Source: CAYLHS01 sp964496205 (lineage in GTDB: Bacteria > Actinomycetota > Acidimicrobiia > Spongiisociales > UBA4744). Taken from it: DNA of 64,000 nt. This document shows, piece by piece, positions 55,477 to 62,937 of the stretch. Within the stretch, counting starts at the first letter, position 1; each line of letters begins with the position of its first letter. Where the stretch lies: the NCBI GenBank assembly GCA_964496205.1, contig CAZBXV010000004.1:1-64000 (forward strand), read 5' to 3'. Both the position numbers and the translations under genes were made by a program. The notes beneath the pieces were generated by a model. It worked only from the letters and a program-made list of their open reading frames with translations, was not told the DNA's origin and made no database searches.

Positions 55477-56102
55477 CACATCTCCTCAGGGCTCGTCATG
55501 CCGTCTCGTCGGACCTTCCACAGGTGAACGAACGTGAGTAGAAGGACGATGAACGGCAGAAGGATGACGTGGAATACATAGGCACGAAGGAGCGTCGCCG
55601 AGAGCGACGGACCGAAGGTTGCGTTCGCGATCGGATCGCCAAGCAGGGGAATAGACCGAAGCATGGCGTTGACAACCGACAAAGTTGCCTGGCCCGACTG
55701 GTCCCACGGAAGAATGCTGCCGGTGGTCGCCATGGCCACCACCCCGAGTAGCACAATCACACCAATGGTCCAGTTCGCTCGCCTGGGACCTTTGTAGGCG
55801 CCGTGATAGAAGGCGACCGTCATGTGGAGGAACGCGGTGATGATCAGCAGGTACGCCGACCAACGATGGAGGCTGCGGAGAAACAGCGGGTAGCCGCTCG
55901 TCACCGACGAGTCCAAGTAGGCCTGAGGAATCGCCGGCCGGTAGCCGAACGCCATAAGGACTCCGGTGATCGCGAGGACCGCGAGCAGACCCATGCTGAT
56001 CCCACCAAGGCCGAACGTGTACGAGAAACTCACTTCGTAGCGGCCCACCTTCGCCGGATGGATCGCCTCGAGAGGAGTGTGCTTCTCCTGTGTGTCAGCC
56101 AT
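55476..56102 (-). CDS. Cytochrome b N-terminal subunit (b6-like), second complex
   Basis: 208 residues, four helices. Heme-b histidines are in HRWSAYLLIITAFLH (14 apart) and HVILLPFIVLLLTFVH (15 apart), the b6 pattern. The position of the heme-linking cysteine of plant b6 is a glycine here (FGLGGI). GGGGAGG precedes the ATG. No Rieske or cytochrome c gene is adjacent, unlike the 16828-21608 operon. Confidence 0.9.
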   Translation of the reverse strand: MADTQEKHTPLEAIHPAKVGRYEVSFSYTFGLGGISMGLLAVLAITGVLMAFGYRPAIPQAYLDSSVTSGYPLFLRSLHRWSAYLLIITAFLHMTVAFYHGAYKGPRRANWTIGVIVLLGVVAMATTGSILPWDQSGQATLSVVNAMLRSIPLLGDPIANATFGPSLSATLLRAYVFHVILLPFIVLLLTFVHLWKVRRDGMTSPEEM

Positions 56103-56112
56103 CAGTCCTCCC

Positions 56113-56589
56113 CTACCGCTTCACAAGAGTTCTGCCGTAGACGGACACGCCCTTCACAACCGGCTTCTCCGAGCGAGTCCGGTCGCGCAACAGAAGCCGC
56201 CCGATTACAAGAAACGCTCCGACCACGTAGACCAGAAGTGCCAGTTGCTTGGCCCATTCGGGACCCAGCAGTCGCATCGAACGAACCCAAAGCGCGGGAA
56301 CTACCGCGAATCCTGCGACGAGGGCGAGGAGCGCGAGTATCGCCCGAAGGGTCGCAGTCGGCCATGAAGACCCGTCTCCTCCAAACGCGTATGCGATCCC
56401 CAACAGCACGAGGAGCACTCCTGCAAGAAGCAGGATGGCGCCGATGGTGACCACCAGGGCGTCCAGCGTCGACACGGCGACGCTCACGTTCCCGAGGAGG
56501 AGGCCGCCGATGACCGACAGCACGAGACCACCAATGATCGATGCGAGCCCGCGTCCAGTATGCCGCCCATCGACACTCAGCATGTTCAT
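56113..56589 (-). CDS. Four-helix membrane protein of unknown function
   Basis: 158 residues with about four membrane helices and a basic C-terminal tail. I do not recognise the family. It begins the second cytochrome b operon, ten bases ahead of the b6-like gene. The ATG at 56589 lies seven bases after TAGAGT, so its message may be leaderless. Confidence 0.65.
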   Translation of the reverse strand: MNMLSVDGRHTGRGLASIIGGLVLSVIGGLLLGNVSVAVSTLDALVVTIGAILLLAGVLLVLLGIAYAFGGDGSSWPTATLRAILALLALVAGFAVVPALWVRSMRLLGPEWAKQLALLVYVVGAFLVIGRLLLRDRTRSEKPVVKGVSVYGRTLVKR

Positions 56590-56596
56590 CGCCGGT

Positions 56597-56602
56597 ACTC
56601 TA
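56597..56602 (-). promoter_or_regulatory. -10 box of the second cytochrome b operon
   Basis: TAGAGT on the minus strand, seven bases before the ATG at 56589. Confidence 0.45.
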
Positions 56603-56667
56603 CCCCGGCGGCCGTAGGCCTCCGAAAGCATCCCGTATCGGACCCGGAAAAAAACCTCAGGAAATTG

Positions 56668-56695
56668 CTCAAGTCCTGTCACTCGACGCCGATAA
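56668..56695 (+). promoter_or_regulatory. FliA/WhiG (sigma-28)-type promoter
   Basis: CTCA at 56668-56671, 16 bases, then GCCGATAA at 56688-56695. This matches the CTCA-N15-17-GCCGATAA pattern of actinobacterial FliA promoters. It points away from the cytochrome b operon, into a region with no plus-strand gene. Confidence 0.5.
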
Positions 56696-56701
56696 AGACG
56701 A

Positions 56702-56795
56702 CGGACCACGCGGTCCACATGCGGACACTATGTCCGCGGGGGCATGGGGCGTACCGTCGCCACTGAACCTCAGGCACGTTCAAACTGAGGTTTTG
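56702..56795 (+). ncRNA. Candidate small structured RNA
   Basis: Downstream of the sigma-28-type promoter lie three perfect hairpins: GGACC/GGTCC (56703-56716), GCGGACA/TGTCCGC (56721-56737) and AACCTCAG/CTGAGGTT (56766-56792) followed by TTTT. No ribosome binding site with a plausible gene is seen. The RNA is predicted only from these signals. Confidence 0.35.
56766..56794 (+). terminator. Candidate intrinsic terminator of the small RNA
   Basis: Eight-base stem AACCTCAG/CTGAGGTT with an 11-base loop, overlapping the start of a four-T run. The T-run is short, so termination strength is uncertain. Confidence 0.35.
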
Positions 56796-56843
56796 CAAGG
56801 TAAGCCTCCCAGCCCGCCCCAGCGGCGGACGCCCTTCCCCCAC

Positions 56844-57647
56844 TCAGTCCTTCACAAGTGTGACCGACGTCCCGTCTGCGATCCCGAATCGACGATCGGC
56901 GCGCATCCCTCGGACGGCCACGGCGATCATCCCACTCGAATCCGCGTACACGAGAGCCTCTCCGTTCTCCACGGCCCCGTAGGTCGTCAGCCAGCGTGCC
57001 GCGTGCTGCTGGCTACCCACGATGATCCCGATCTCGTCACCTTCGGAGACCCCCATCGTGTGCAGATCCTCGGGCGAGACATTCAGCTGGACGTTTCCGA
57101 AATGGTCAACCCACCACGCCTCGCCTTGCACACGCCCGGCCTCCACCTCCGGGAGTGGCAGCAGAAGCGGCAGAATCGAGTCGGGATCCACAACCGGTCC
57201 GAGGTCGGCAAGGTCCGTACCGGACGCGAGCAGAGCAGCGGCAGGTGCGAACAGATCCCGCCCGGCAAACGTCGCTCCGGCGCTGGGGATCATCACCTCG
57301 GGGTTCTCGATGGAGACCGTCACCTCCGCACCACCGACCATCGCGACTGCCGGCGACATCACCCCGTTGTCAGGCCCCACGAAGTAGCCCCACTCGGTCC
57401 GGGCGGCGATCGCACGTCGGTCGGTTCCCACGCCCGGGTCGACAACCACCAATGCCACTCCTTCCGGGAGATAGTGGATCGCTCGCAGCAGCGCCAACGC
57501 ACCCGGTCTCACCTCACCTCGCTCGACACCGTGCGTGACGTCGATGATCCTCGAGTCGGGGGCCAACTTCGCGAGCACACCGTGCACGACGCCGACGAAT
57601 TCGTCGCCGAGGCCAAAGTCGGACAGGAACGAGATAGGGCGGCTCAT
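56844..57647 (-). CDS. SAM hydroxide adenosyltransferase (DUF62 family)
   Basis: 267 residues. FLSDFGLGDEFVGVVHGVL and the DPGVGT and GPDNGVM motifs mark the family that hydrolyses S-adenosylmethionine to adenosine and methionine and is related to fluorinase. A fluoride-channel pair lies 5 kb away, but the family is widespread and a link is not shown. ATG at 57647; divergent from the kinase gene. Confidence 0.88.
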   Translation of the reverse strand: MSRPISFLSDFGLGDEFVGVVHGVLAKLAPDSRIIDVTHGVERGEVRPGALALLRAIHYLPEGVALVVVDPGVGTDRRAIAARTEWGYFVGPDNGVMSPAVAMVGGAEVTVSIENPEVMIPSAGATFAGRDLFAPAAALLASGTDLADLGPVVDPDSILPLLLPLPEVEAGRVQGEAWWVDHFGNVQLNVSPEDLHTMGVSEGDEIGIIVGSQQHAARWLTTYGAVENGEALVYADSSGMIAVAVRGMRADRRFGIADGTSVTLVKD

Positions 57648-57712
57648 CTCGACAGTCTCTTCCCTGGCCCGTCCATGCGCAAGTTGGGAGATGTGGAGCA
57701 TCCACCGATCAC

Positions 57713-57718
57713 TACCAT
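57713..57718 (+). promoter_or_regulatory. -10 box for leaderless Clp1-like transcript
   Basis: TACCAT, six bases, then ATG at 57725; no ribosome binding site. Confidence 0.5.
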
Positions 57719-57724
57719 CGGCGC

Positions 57725-58618
57725 ATGCCCGAGACCGAGCATGAACGGCTCATCGAGGACCTCTCCACCGAGGGGGGTGTTGTCATGCTGCTTGGTGCGC
57801 CCGACACGGGCAAGAGTTCGTTTGCACGACGGCTTCTCGAGCGTGTCCTCGCCATCGGCAAGCAAGGCGCCTACGTCGACGCCGACGTGGGACAGTCCAC
57901 GGTCGGTCCCCCGACCTGCGTGGGGCTCAAGTGGGTTCGAACACGGGCAGACCTCGACCAACTCGAAGACGCAAACGACCTTCGGTTCGTCGGATCGATC
58001 TCACCCAAACATCTCGTCCTTCAGGAAGTCATCGCAACGGCAGCGTTGGTCGAACAGGCCCGCGGTGAGGCCGACGTCATCGTCATCGACACGACCGGTG
58101 CCGTCTCTGGGATCACGGGGCAAACACTCAAGTTCCACAAGTTGGAGCTTTGCCGGCCTGATGTACTCGTCGCACTGCAACGGGGTAGCGAGATCGAGCC
58201 CATCATCGGCATGGCTCGTCGATTCTTTTCCGCAGACGTCCGCGTTGTCGGCGTGCTCCCGGATGTCACTCCCTTCTCACCGACCGAACGCGCTCAACAT
58301 CGAGCCCAACGATTCGCTCGAGCTCTCGCTCCCCCTCTTCAACGTTGGAAAGTCCGTCCCACCGTCTTCGCTCCATCTCTCCCCGCCGGCATGGACTTCC
58401 ACCGGCTTCAGGACGTGCTCGTCGGTGTCCATGACGGCACGGGTCGTTGTCTGGGGCTGGGGGTCCTCACCGTCGAGGACGAGAACCGACTGCTCGTGCT
58501 GACGAATGTAACCGATGGCATGAAGGGACTTCGACTCGCGTCACTTCGCATCGACCCGACAAGGTTCGAAACGACCGCCGTCAACCTCCGCGAGGTCATG
58601 TTCGGCCTGGACGCGTAG
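57725..58618 (+). CDS. Clp1/Grc3-like P-loop polynucleotide kinase
   Basis: 297 residues. P-loop GAPDTGKSS, followed by DADVGQSTVGPP and later IDTTGAVSG, as in Clp1/Grc3/NOL9 proteins that phosphorylate RNA 5'-hydroxyl ends. A C-terminal domain (about 220-297) corresponds to the Clp1 C-terminal region. The bacterial role is not established to my knowledge. It stands alone as a transcription unit. Confidence 0.78.
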   Translation: MPETEHERLIEDLSTEGGVVMLLGAPDTGKSSFARRLLERVLAIGKQGAYVDADVGQSTVGPPTCVGLKWVRTRADLDQLEDANDLRFVGSISPKHLVLQEVIATAALVEQARGEADVIVIDTTGAVSGITGQTLKFHKLELCRPDVLVALQRGSEIEPIIGMARRFFSADVRVVGVLPDVTPFSPTERAQHRAQRFARALAPPLQRWKVRPTVFAPSLPAGMDFHRLQDVLVGVHDGTGRCLGLGVLTVEDENRLLVLTNVTDGMKGLRLASLRIDPTRFETTAVNLREVMFGLDA

Positions 58619-58750
58619 CGACCAGCGACCAGAAGATTCCGCCCCACGGTCTCACAGCGACGCTGATCGCGTTCAGGCTGGAGACTGGAGGCTGGGGACC
58701 GAGGACTGAATGGCGGAACAGCTGACGACTGAACTACTGGAGACTGGCGG

Positions 58751-58842
58751 CTTCGTTGGTGGGCACCGCCCCCTCCGACCTTGGCCTTCGGCCTCGGCCA
58801 CCTCCCCCAACACGACGCCTTCGGCGTCGCGAGGGGAGGAGA
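58751..58842 (+). repeat. Dispersed GC-rich element, copy 7
   Basis: Contains CTTCGTTGGTGGGCACCG, CCCCCTCCGACC, CACCTCCCCCAACACG and CGAGGGGAGGAGAC. Compensatory changes are visible: the inner arms CGACGCC/GGCGTCG around TTC differ from other copies but still pair, which argues for selection on structure. Confidence 0.75.
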
Positions 58843-59002
58843 CTGCTTGCACGCGCTGAGACCCAAGGAACCTCCGTTGACCGTTCCCGCACTTCCCCTT
58901 GACAGGCATCGGTCGCTCTTCAGCACCTTGGGTCTCGCAATCCTGACACTACGAACTCAGCACGAAGCCGTCAAGAACCGCGAAAAGGCCGAACAAGGTG
59001 AG

Positions 59003-59087
59003 TTATCCACAGCTGATGGGTACCCGAAATCCCCTGTATACCGGGCATTTCGGGACATTTCCACAGATCCACAATTTGCTGTCCACA
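59003..59087 (+). other. Cluster of four DnaA-box-like nonamers
   Basis: TTATCCACA at 59003-59011 (exact consensus), ATTTCCACA at 59057-59065, AGATCCACA at 59065-59073 and CTGTCCACA at 59079-59087, all on the same strand. Between the first two lies an inverted repeat CCCGAAAT/ATTTCGGG (59023-59030 and 59047-59054). dnaA, dnaN, rpmH and rnpA are not nearby. Confidence 0.5.
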
Positions 59088-59106
59088 GCACGTGTTGAAA
59101 CTGTGC

Positions 59107-60045
59107 TCACAAAGAGTTTTCGCGAAGTGCAATCTCGCCGACAGGGATACCTCCGCCCAGCACAGGAATCCGTTCGACGTGCTCGAGTTGCGCAGCGAAA
59201 CTCGCTCTTCCGATCCGCCGAATCATCGCTGCGGCCGCGGGCCCGAGCCCTCTCGAGGATCCGTCCCACGCCTTGACGCCAATGCCGACTCCACCGTGCA
59301 AGGCGACACCCAGCGAGCCTTCCGCCCCGCCTTTCGCCGCCGCGTTCAGTGCCGTCGCCAGTTCGGCTGTCGGGTCACCCTGGTCACGGGTGAGGGCTGG
59401 GTACCGGTGCATAGCCGTCCACGCCTCTGCGAACCGAGCGTCCCCTCCCAGCCGCGAGAACGCCCGCGCCAAGCTTCTGACACTTCCCCTGAGCACAGGC
59501 GCCCCGCAGCCGTCGACCCCGACCGGGCCAGGGTCCGAGTCTCCGACATCTGCGATCGTCTCGAAGATGGCGCGCTGGAGCGGGTGGTCGGGACTGAGGT
59601 AGTCCTCCAGCGACCACCCTTGCGCGACGCACGCACGCAGCATCGCCGTGTGTTTCCCGGAGCAGTTGTGCCAAATGCGGCGGGGTTCTGTCGCTCCCCG
59701 AGCTGCAACTCGTCGCATCGCTCCCGGCGCTGCCGGCCACGCAGGCGGACAACGCAAGAAGGACTCATCGATCCCCACCTCTTCGAGCATCGACCGAACC
59801 AACTCGACGTGGATGGGCTGGGCCCGGTGGCTTCCGCAGGCAATCGCCATCTGGATCGGCTCGAGGCCGGCTCCCAACTCCTGAGCAACCGTCGCCTGAA
59901 ACGGCTTGGCCGCGGACCGGAGGAAGAACACACGGTCGATATCTCCAGCCGAAGTCAGCACGCCGCCTCCTGAATCGACGACTGCGATCGCCCCCGTGTG
60001 CTCTGACTCGACCAAGCCGGACCGAGTGACCGTTGCGAGGATCAC
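59107..60045 (-). CDS. Asparaginase (ReAII type)
   Basis: 312 residues. LRSAAKPFQA, IWHNCSGKHTAML and DGCGAPV are the conserved blocks of the Rhizobium etli type II-like asparaginases, a family unrelated to the E. coli enzymes. It hydrolyses asparagine to aspartate and ammonia. GTG start one base after the RsiG-like stop. Confidence 0.88.
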   Translation of the reverse strand: MILATVTRSGLVESEHTGAIAVVDSGGGVLTSAGDIDRVFFLRSAAKPFQATVAQELGAGLEPIQMAIACGSHRAQPIHVELVRSMLEEVGIDESFLRCPPAWPAAPGAMRRVAARGATEPRRIWHNCSGKHTAMLRACVAQGWSLEDYLSPDHPLQRAIFETIADVGDSDPGPVGVDGCGAPVLRGSVRSLARAFSRLGGDARFAEAWTAMHRYPALTRDQGDPTAELATALNAAAKGGAEGSLGVALHGGVGIGVKAWDGSSRGLGPAAAAMIRRIGRASFAAQLEHVERIPVLGGGIPVGEIALRENSL

Positions 60046-60046
60046 T

Positions 60047-60571
60047 TCAGATGATCGTCAGATCGGCCGCGTCTTGCTTGTAGCGGCGAACCAGCTCTTG
60101 ATGAAGGACATCGACAACTCGCTGGACTTCGCGCCGATCGGATGAGATCTTCGATTCGGTGTCGTTCAGCGTCGTCTCGATTTCCGACAGCTCGGCGTTG
60201 TCGAGCGCCGGCAAACGGGAGAGAAAGTCGTCATTGAGCACATGATCGATGTGCCGTCTGCGGTCGTCGGGCAGATCGGGCGAGAAGACGGTTGGGTATC
60301 GGGAGCGCCCGCCACCGCTCACCTCGCCCGCGCCAAGCACGTCGGGAAGTGCTTCGATGAGGGATCGCTTCTCCTCGCCGCTGCGTCGACGCAGCTCGAA
60401 ACCAAGCAAGTCGAGTCGTCCGTGCAGGAGTCTTCGGTAGTAGGACAGTTCCGTCTCGACCTCATCGGCCATCTTCTTTCGCGAACGGAGTTCATCCAGA
60501 TCGAGCGACTCGAGTTCTTCGATGAACTTGGGCTCTCGAACGATGTCGATGCGTCGTCGGTACTCTGCCAT
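60047..60571 (-). CDS. RsiG-like anti-sigma factor family protein
   Basis: 174 residues, largely helical. The c-di-GMP binding signature of RsiG, E(X)3S(X)2R(X)3Q(X)3D, appears as E39, S43, R46, H50 and D54; the glutamine is a histidine. In Streptomyces RsiG holds the FliA-type sigma factor WhiG when c-di-GMP is bound. Whether this protein still binds c-di-GMP is open. It shares one base with the peptidase stop and is followed by the asparaginase gene. Confidence 0.75.
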   Translation of the reverse strand: MAEYRRRIDIVREPKFIEELESLDLDELRSRKKMADEVETELSYYRRLLHGRLDLLGFELRRRSGEEKRSLIEALPDVLGAGEVSGGGRSRYPTVFSPDLPDDRRRHIDHVLNDDFLSRLPALDNAELSEIETTLNDTESKISSDRREVQRVVDVLHQELVRRYKQDAADLTII

Positions 60572-61677
60572 CAGCCACACACCTCTCTCAGGGTGAAGTA
60601 CGGGTTCACCGGGGAACCACCGCCCGGGTGGATTTGGAAGTGCAGATGGGGCGCTCCCCCGTACGCGTTGCCACTGTTCCCGTTATAGCCGACGACCTCA
60701 CCCTTCCTCACGTAGTCGCCGGTTTTCAGGCCGGCCGGCCAACCACTCAGGTGGGCGTAGTAGAAGTCCGCGCCGACGTCGGTATCCAGCCAGATCGACT
60801 TGCCTCCCAGTCTGTTCGTGTAGACACGAACCGTTCCCGACTCGACGGCATACTCAGGCTGGCCCATCGGTGCAAAGATGTCGGTTCCTTTGTGGGTTCG
60901 CCCACCGGACCGTGGAGCACCCCACGTGTTACTGAAGTGAACGACTGCCGAATCCATCGGACAGATCATCCCCGGGATGGCTGAGGCAGGAAGTCCTCGT
61001 GCCGCCCCGGATTGTCGAGCTGCAGCGGCGGCCAATGCCGCAGCCTGCTCCTTGCGATACTGGGTCGTGGCATTTCTGCACTTGGCGCTCATCTCCGAGG
61101 CGGCCTGCGCCGCCGCATCCATGATCGACGTCATCTCGTCGGCGGCCTGGGCGGCTTGGGTGCCGAGGTCCGTCAAACGGGCTTGCTCCGACTCCCACTC
61201 GGTCCGTATGCGCTCCATGTCCTTTTTGAGCGTGTCGAGTTCGTCGATGCTTGCGACATCCCCGCTCGTCACCGCCGAGAGAAACTCCTGTCCCGTGAGG
61301 GCCGCATCGAACGACGACGTGAACAAGATCACGCCGCTGCTCGGTGCTCCCCCGTTCATGTACAACTCGACGGCCCGCTCCTCGACCTTCTGTCTGGTGG
61401 TCGAAATGAGCTCTTCCTTCTCGTCGATCCTGTCACGGAACTGGTAGACCCTCAGGGTTGCTCCTTCGAGTTCTTGGTTGATCGCGTCGTAGCGCTGCTC
61501 AGCGGCCTCGGCGTTCGCCCTCGCCTCGTCGTACCGTGCCTTCGCTTGGGCCGAGTCGGCACACGCCGCGTCGACCTGTGCCTTCGAAATGGACAGTGCG
61601 GGCGCGGCCATGACGACCACCCAAGCGAAAACGAGCAGCACAATGAGAAGCGTGCGGGGCGTGCGGAGCCGGCGCAT
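60571..61677 (-). CDS. M23-family (LytM) peptidase with coiled-coil domain
   Basis: 368 residues. N-terminal signal anchor (to about residue 29), a coiled coil (about 30-235) and a C-terminal M23 domain with zinc ligands in THKGTD and HLHF. The layout is that of EnvC/RipC-like cell-wall hydrolases or their activators. TACGCT lies nine bases before the ATG. Confidence 0.88.
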   Translation of the reverse strand: MRRLRTPRTLLIVLLVFAWVVVMAAPALSISKAQVDAACADSAQAKARYDEARANAEAAEQRYDAINQELEGATLRVYQFRDRIDEKEELISTTRQKVEERAVELYMNGGAPSSGVILFTSSFDAALTGQEFLSAVTSGDVASIDELDTLKKDMERIRTEWESEQARLTDLGTQAAQAADEMTSIMDAAAQAASEMSAKCRNATTQYRKEQAAALAAAAARQSGAARGLPASAIPGMICPMDSAVVHFSNTWGAPRSGGRTHKGTDIFAPMGQPEYAVESGTVRVYTNRLGGKSIWLDTDVGADFYYAHLSGWPAGLKTGDYVRKGEVVGYNGNSGNAYGGAPHLHFQIHPGGGSPVNPYFTLREVCG

Positions 61678-61742
61678 GTCGAAACGAGCGTACAGCGGGA
61701 TTCGGTTTGAGTGAAGCAGCAAGCTCGCTTCGCTCGCAATCG

Positions 61743-61767
61743 TCAGCCATCAGCCATCAGCCATCAG
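61743..61767. repeat. Perfect 7-bp tandem repeat (TCAGCCA)
   Basis: TCAGCCA repeated 3.6 times without mismatch between the peptidase gene and the DUF190 gene. A short GCTCGCTTCGCTCGC palindrome precedes it (about 61724-61737). Confidence 0.8.
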
Positions 61768-61810
61768 ACGCAACGCGGTGCCCTGGCATGACAGCAGAGA
61801 ACCTCCGGTC

Positions 61811-62149
61811 CTACTCCTTGCGTCCCCGGTAGATACGCACATCTGCCTTCTCGATGGTCACAAGACCCTCGTTGACCATCTCATCGAGAATCGGCAGGAC
61901 CCGCTCGATCTCCGAACGCCGGTCGACGCACTCGACGAGGATGGGCAAGTCGGCGGACAGCCGAAGCACACGGGCCGTGTGAATGGTCGACGATGCCCCG
62001 AACCCCTCGATGCCTCTGAAGACGGTCGCACCTGCGAGGCCCTCCTTTCGAAGCATCAGAACGATCGCTTCGTAGAGAGGCCTGCCTTCGTACTCGTCGG
62101 ACTCGCCGATGAGGATGCGCAGCAGACTGCCACCTTCGATTGTCTCCAT
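61811..62149 (-). CDS. DUF190 protein (CrcB-associated)
   Basis: 112 residues with a PII-like ferredoxin fold typical of DUF190 (LLRILIGESDEYEGRPLYEA). It commonly sits beside crcB, as here. ATG at 62149 after AAGGGAG. Confidence 0.85.
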   Translation of the reverse strand: METIEGGSLLRILIGESDEYEGRPLYEAIVLMLRKEGLAGATVFRGIEGFGASSTIHTARVLRLSADLPILVECVDRRSEIERVLPILDEMVNEGLVTIEKADVRIYRGRKE

Positions 62150-62165
62150 ACTCACTCCCTTCGCT

Positions 62166-62531
62166 TCACAACGCCGCTCCTACGAGGTAGGCGACGCCTG
62201 CAACGAACACTCCCACGACGAAAGTTCCCAAGAGGTTGAGTAGCCCCGTCCTGGCTGCCGCCGAACCTCCACCCTCTGCAAGGTAGATCGTCTCGATGAT
62301 CCATGTCGAGAAAGTCGTATACCCACCGAGGAAACCCGCGGTGACCGGAATCACCCACCACCCGGAGGGCCCCGCGCCGGCAATTAGACCGAGGACTGCT
62401 GCACCGCTCATGTTGACGGTGAACGTGCCCCATGGACGGGGATCCCGGGCCTTCGCCTGAACGGCCCCAATCACGCCGTAGCGAGCAAGCGCGCCAATAG
62501 CACCGGACACAATCACCAGCACCCAGGTCAC
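62166..62531 (-). CDS. crcB: CrcB/Fluc fluoride channel subunit, copy 2
   Basis: 121 residues, four helices, with GALARYG, NMSGAAVLG and the TTFSTW motif of fluoride channels. Overlaps the other crcB by GTGA. Two different short CrcB proteins suggest a heterodimeric channel. Confidence 0.92.
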   Translation of the reverse strand: MTWVLVIVSGAIGALARYGVIGAVQAKARDPRPWGTFTVNMSGAAVLGLIAGAGPSGWWVIPVTAGFLGGYTTFSTWIIETIYLAEGGGSAAARTGLLNLLGTFVVGVFVAGVAYLVGAAL

Positions 62532-62935
62532 GTCCGCCTCCCGAAGCTCAGGCCGATCGCTCCGGCGAGAATCCCACCGGCGAGCGACCCGACAGCGTAC
62601 GCGACGATCTCCAACGCGGGACCGTGGAGAAGCTGCACGGCGAAGCTGGAGAAGGTAGTGAACGCCCCCAGGAAACCGACACCGAGGAACGGTACGGTGA
62701 TTGATCTCGACCGCCCCGCCAGACGCAGGCGGGCGAGGGTGTAGCCGAGGAGCCCGGCTCCCACCACGTTGACGATGAACGTTGCGAACAGCGGCCCGGG
62801 TATCAGCAGCGCCACTCCGTAGCGTGCACCGGCTCCCATCCCCCCGCCTGCTAGGACCGCGATCCTCCTCCGGGACCGCATCGACGTCACCGGCATGAGT
62901 CGTCTCAAACGTTCGAGAGATCCCGGCAGGCTCAC
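62528..62935 (-). CDS. crcB: CrcB/Fluc fluoride channel subunit, copy 1
   Basis: 135 residues with an N-terminal basic extension of about 25 residues, then GAGARYG, NVVGAGLLG and TTFSSF. GTG start two bases after the preceding stop. Confidence 0.91.
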   Translation of the reverse strand: MSLPGSLERLRRLMPVTSMRSRRRIAVLAGGGMGAGARYGVALLIPGPLFATFIVNVVGAGLLGYTLARLRLAGRSRSITVPFLGVGFLGAFTTFSSFAVQLLHGPALEIVAYAVGSLAGGILAGAIGLSFGRRT

Positions 62936-62937
62936 CT

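Larger units (their letters stand above)
58619..59106. other. Intergenic region between convergent genes: repeats and DnaA-box-like sites
   Basis: No gene seen. From left to right it has 7-bp-type tracts (58674-58750), a dispersed element copy (58751-58842), then about 160 bp of unique sequence ending in a cluster of DnaA-box-like nonamers (59003-59087). Confidence 0.7.

Noticed and set aside
56541..58502. A 653-codon open frame on the plus strand across the SAM hydroxide adenosyltransferase and Clp1-like genes
   Set aside because: It is antisense to one well-supported gene and out of frame with the other, and its sequence is the arginine/proline/serine-rich type produced by high-GC shadow frames.
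59003..59087. Definite chromosomal origin
   Set aside because: Only one nonamer is exact, and no dnaA, dnaN, rpmH or rnpA gene is nearby.
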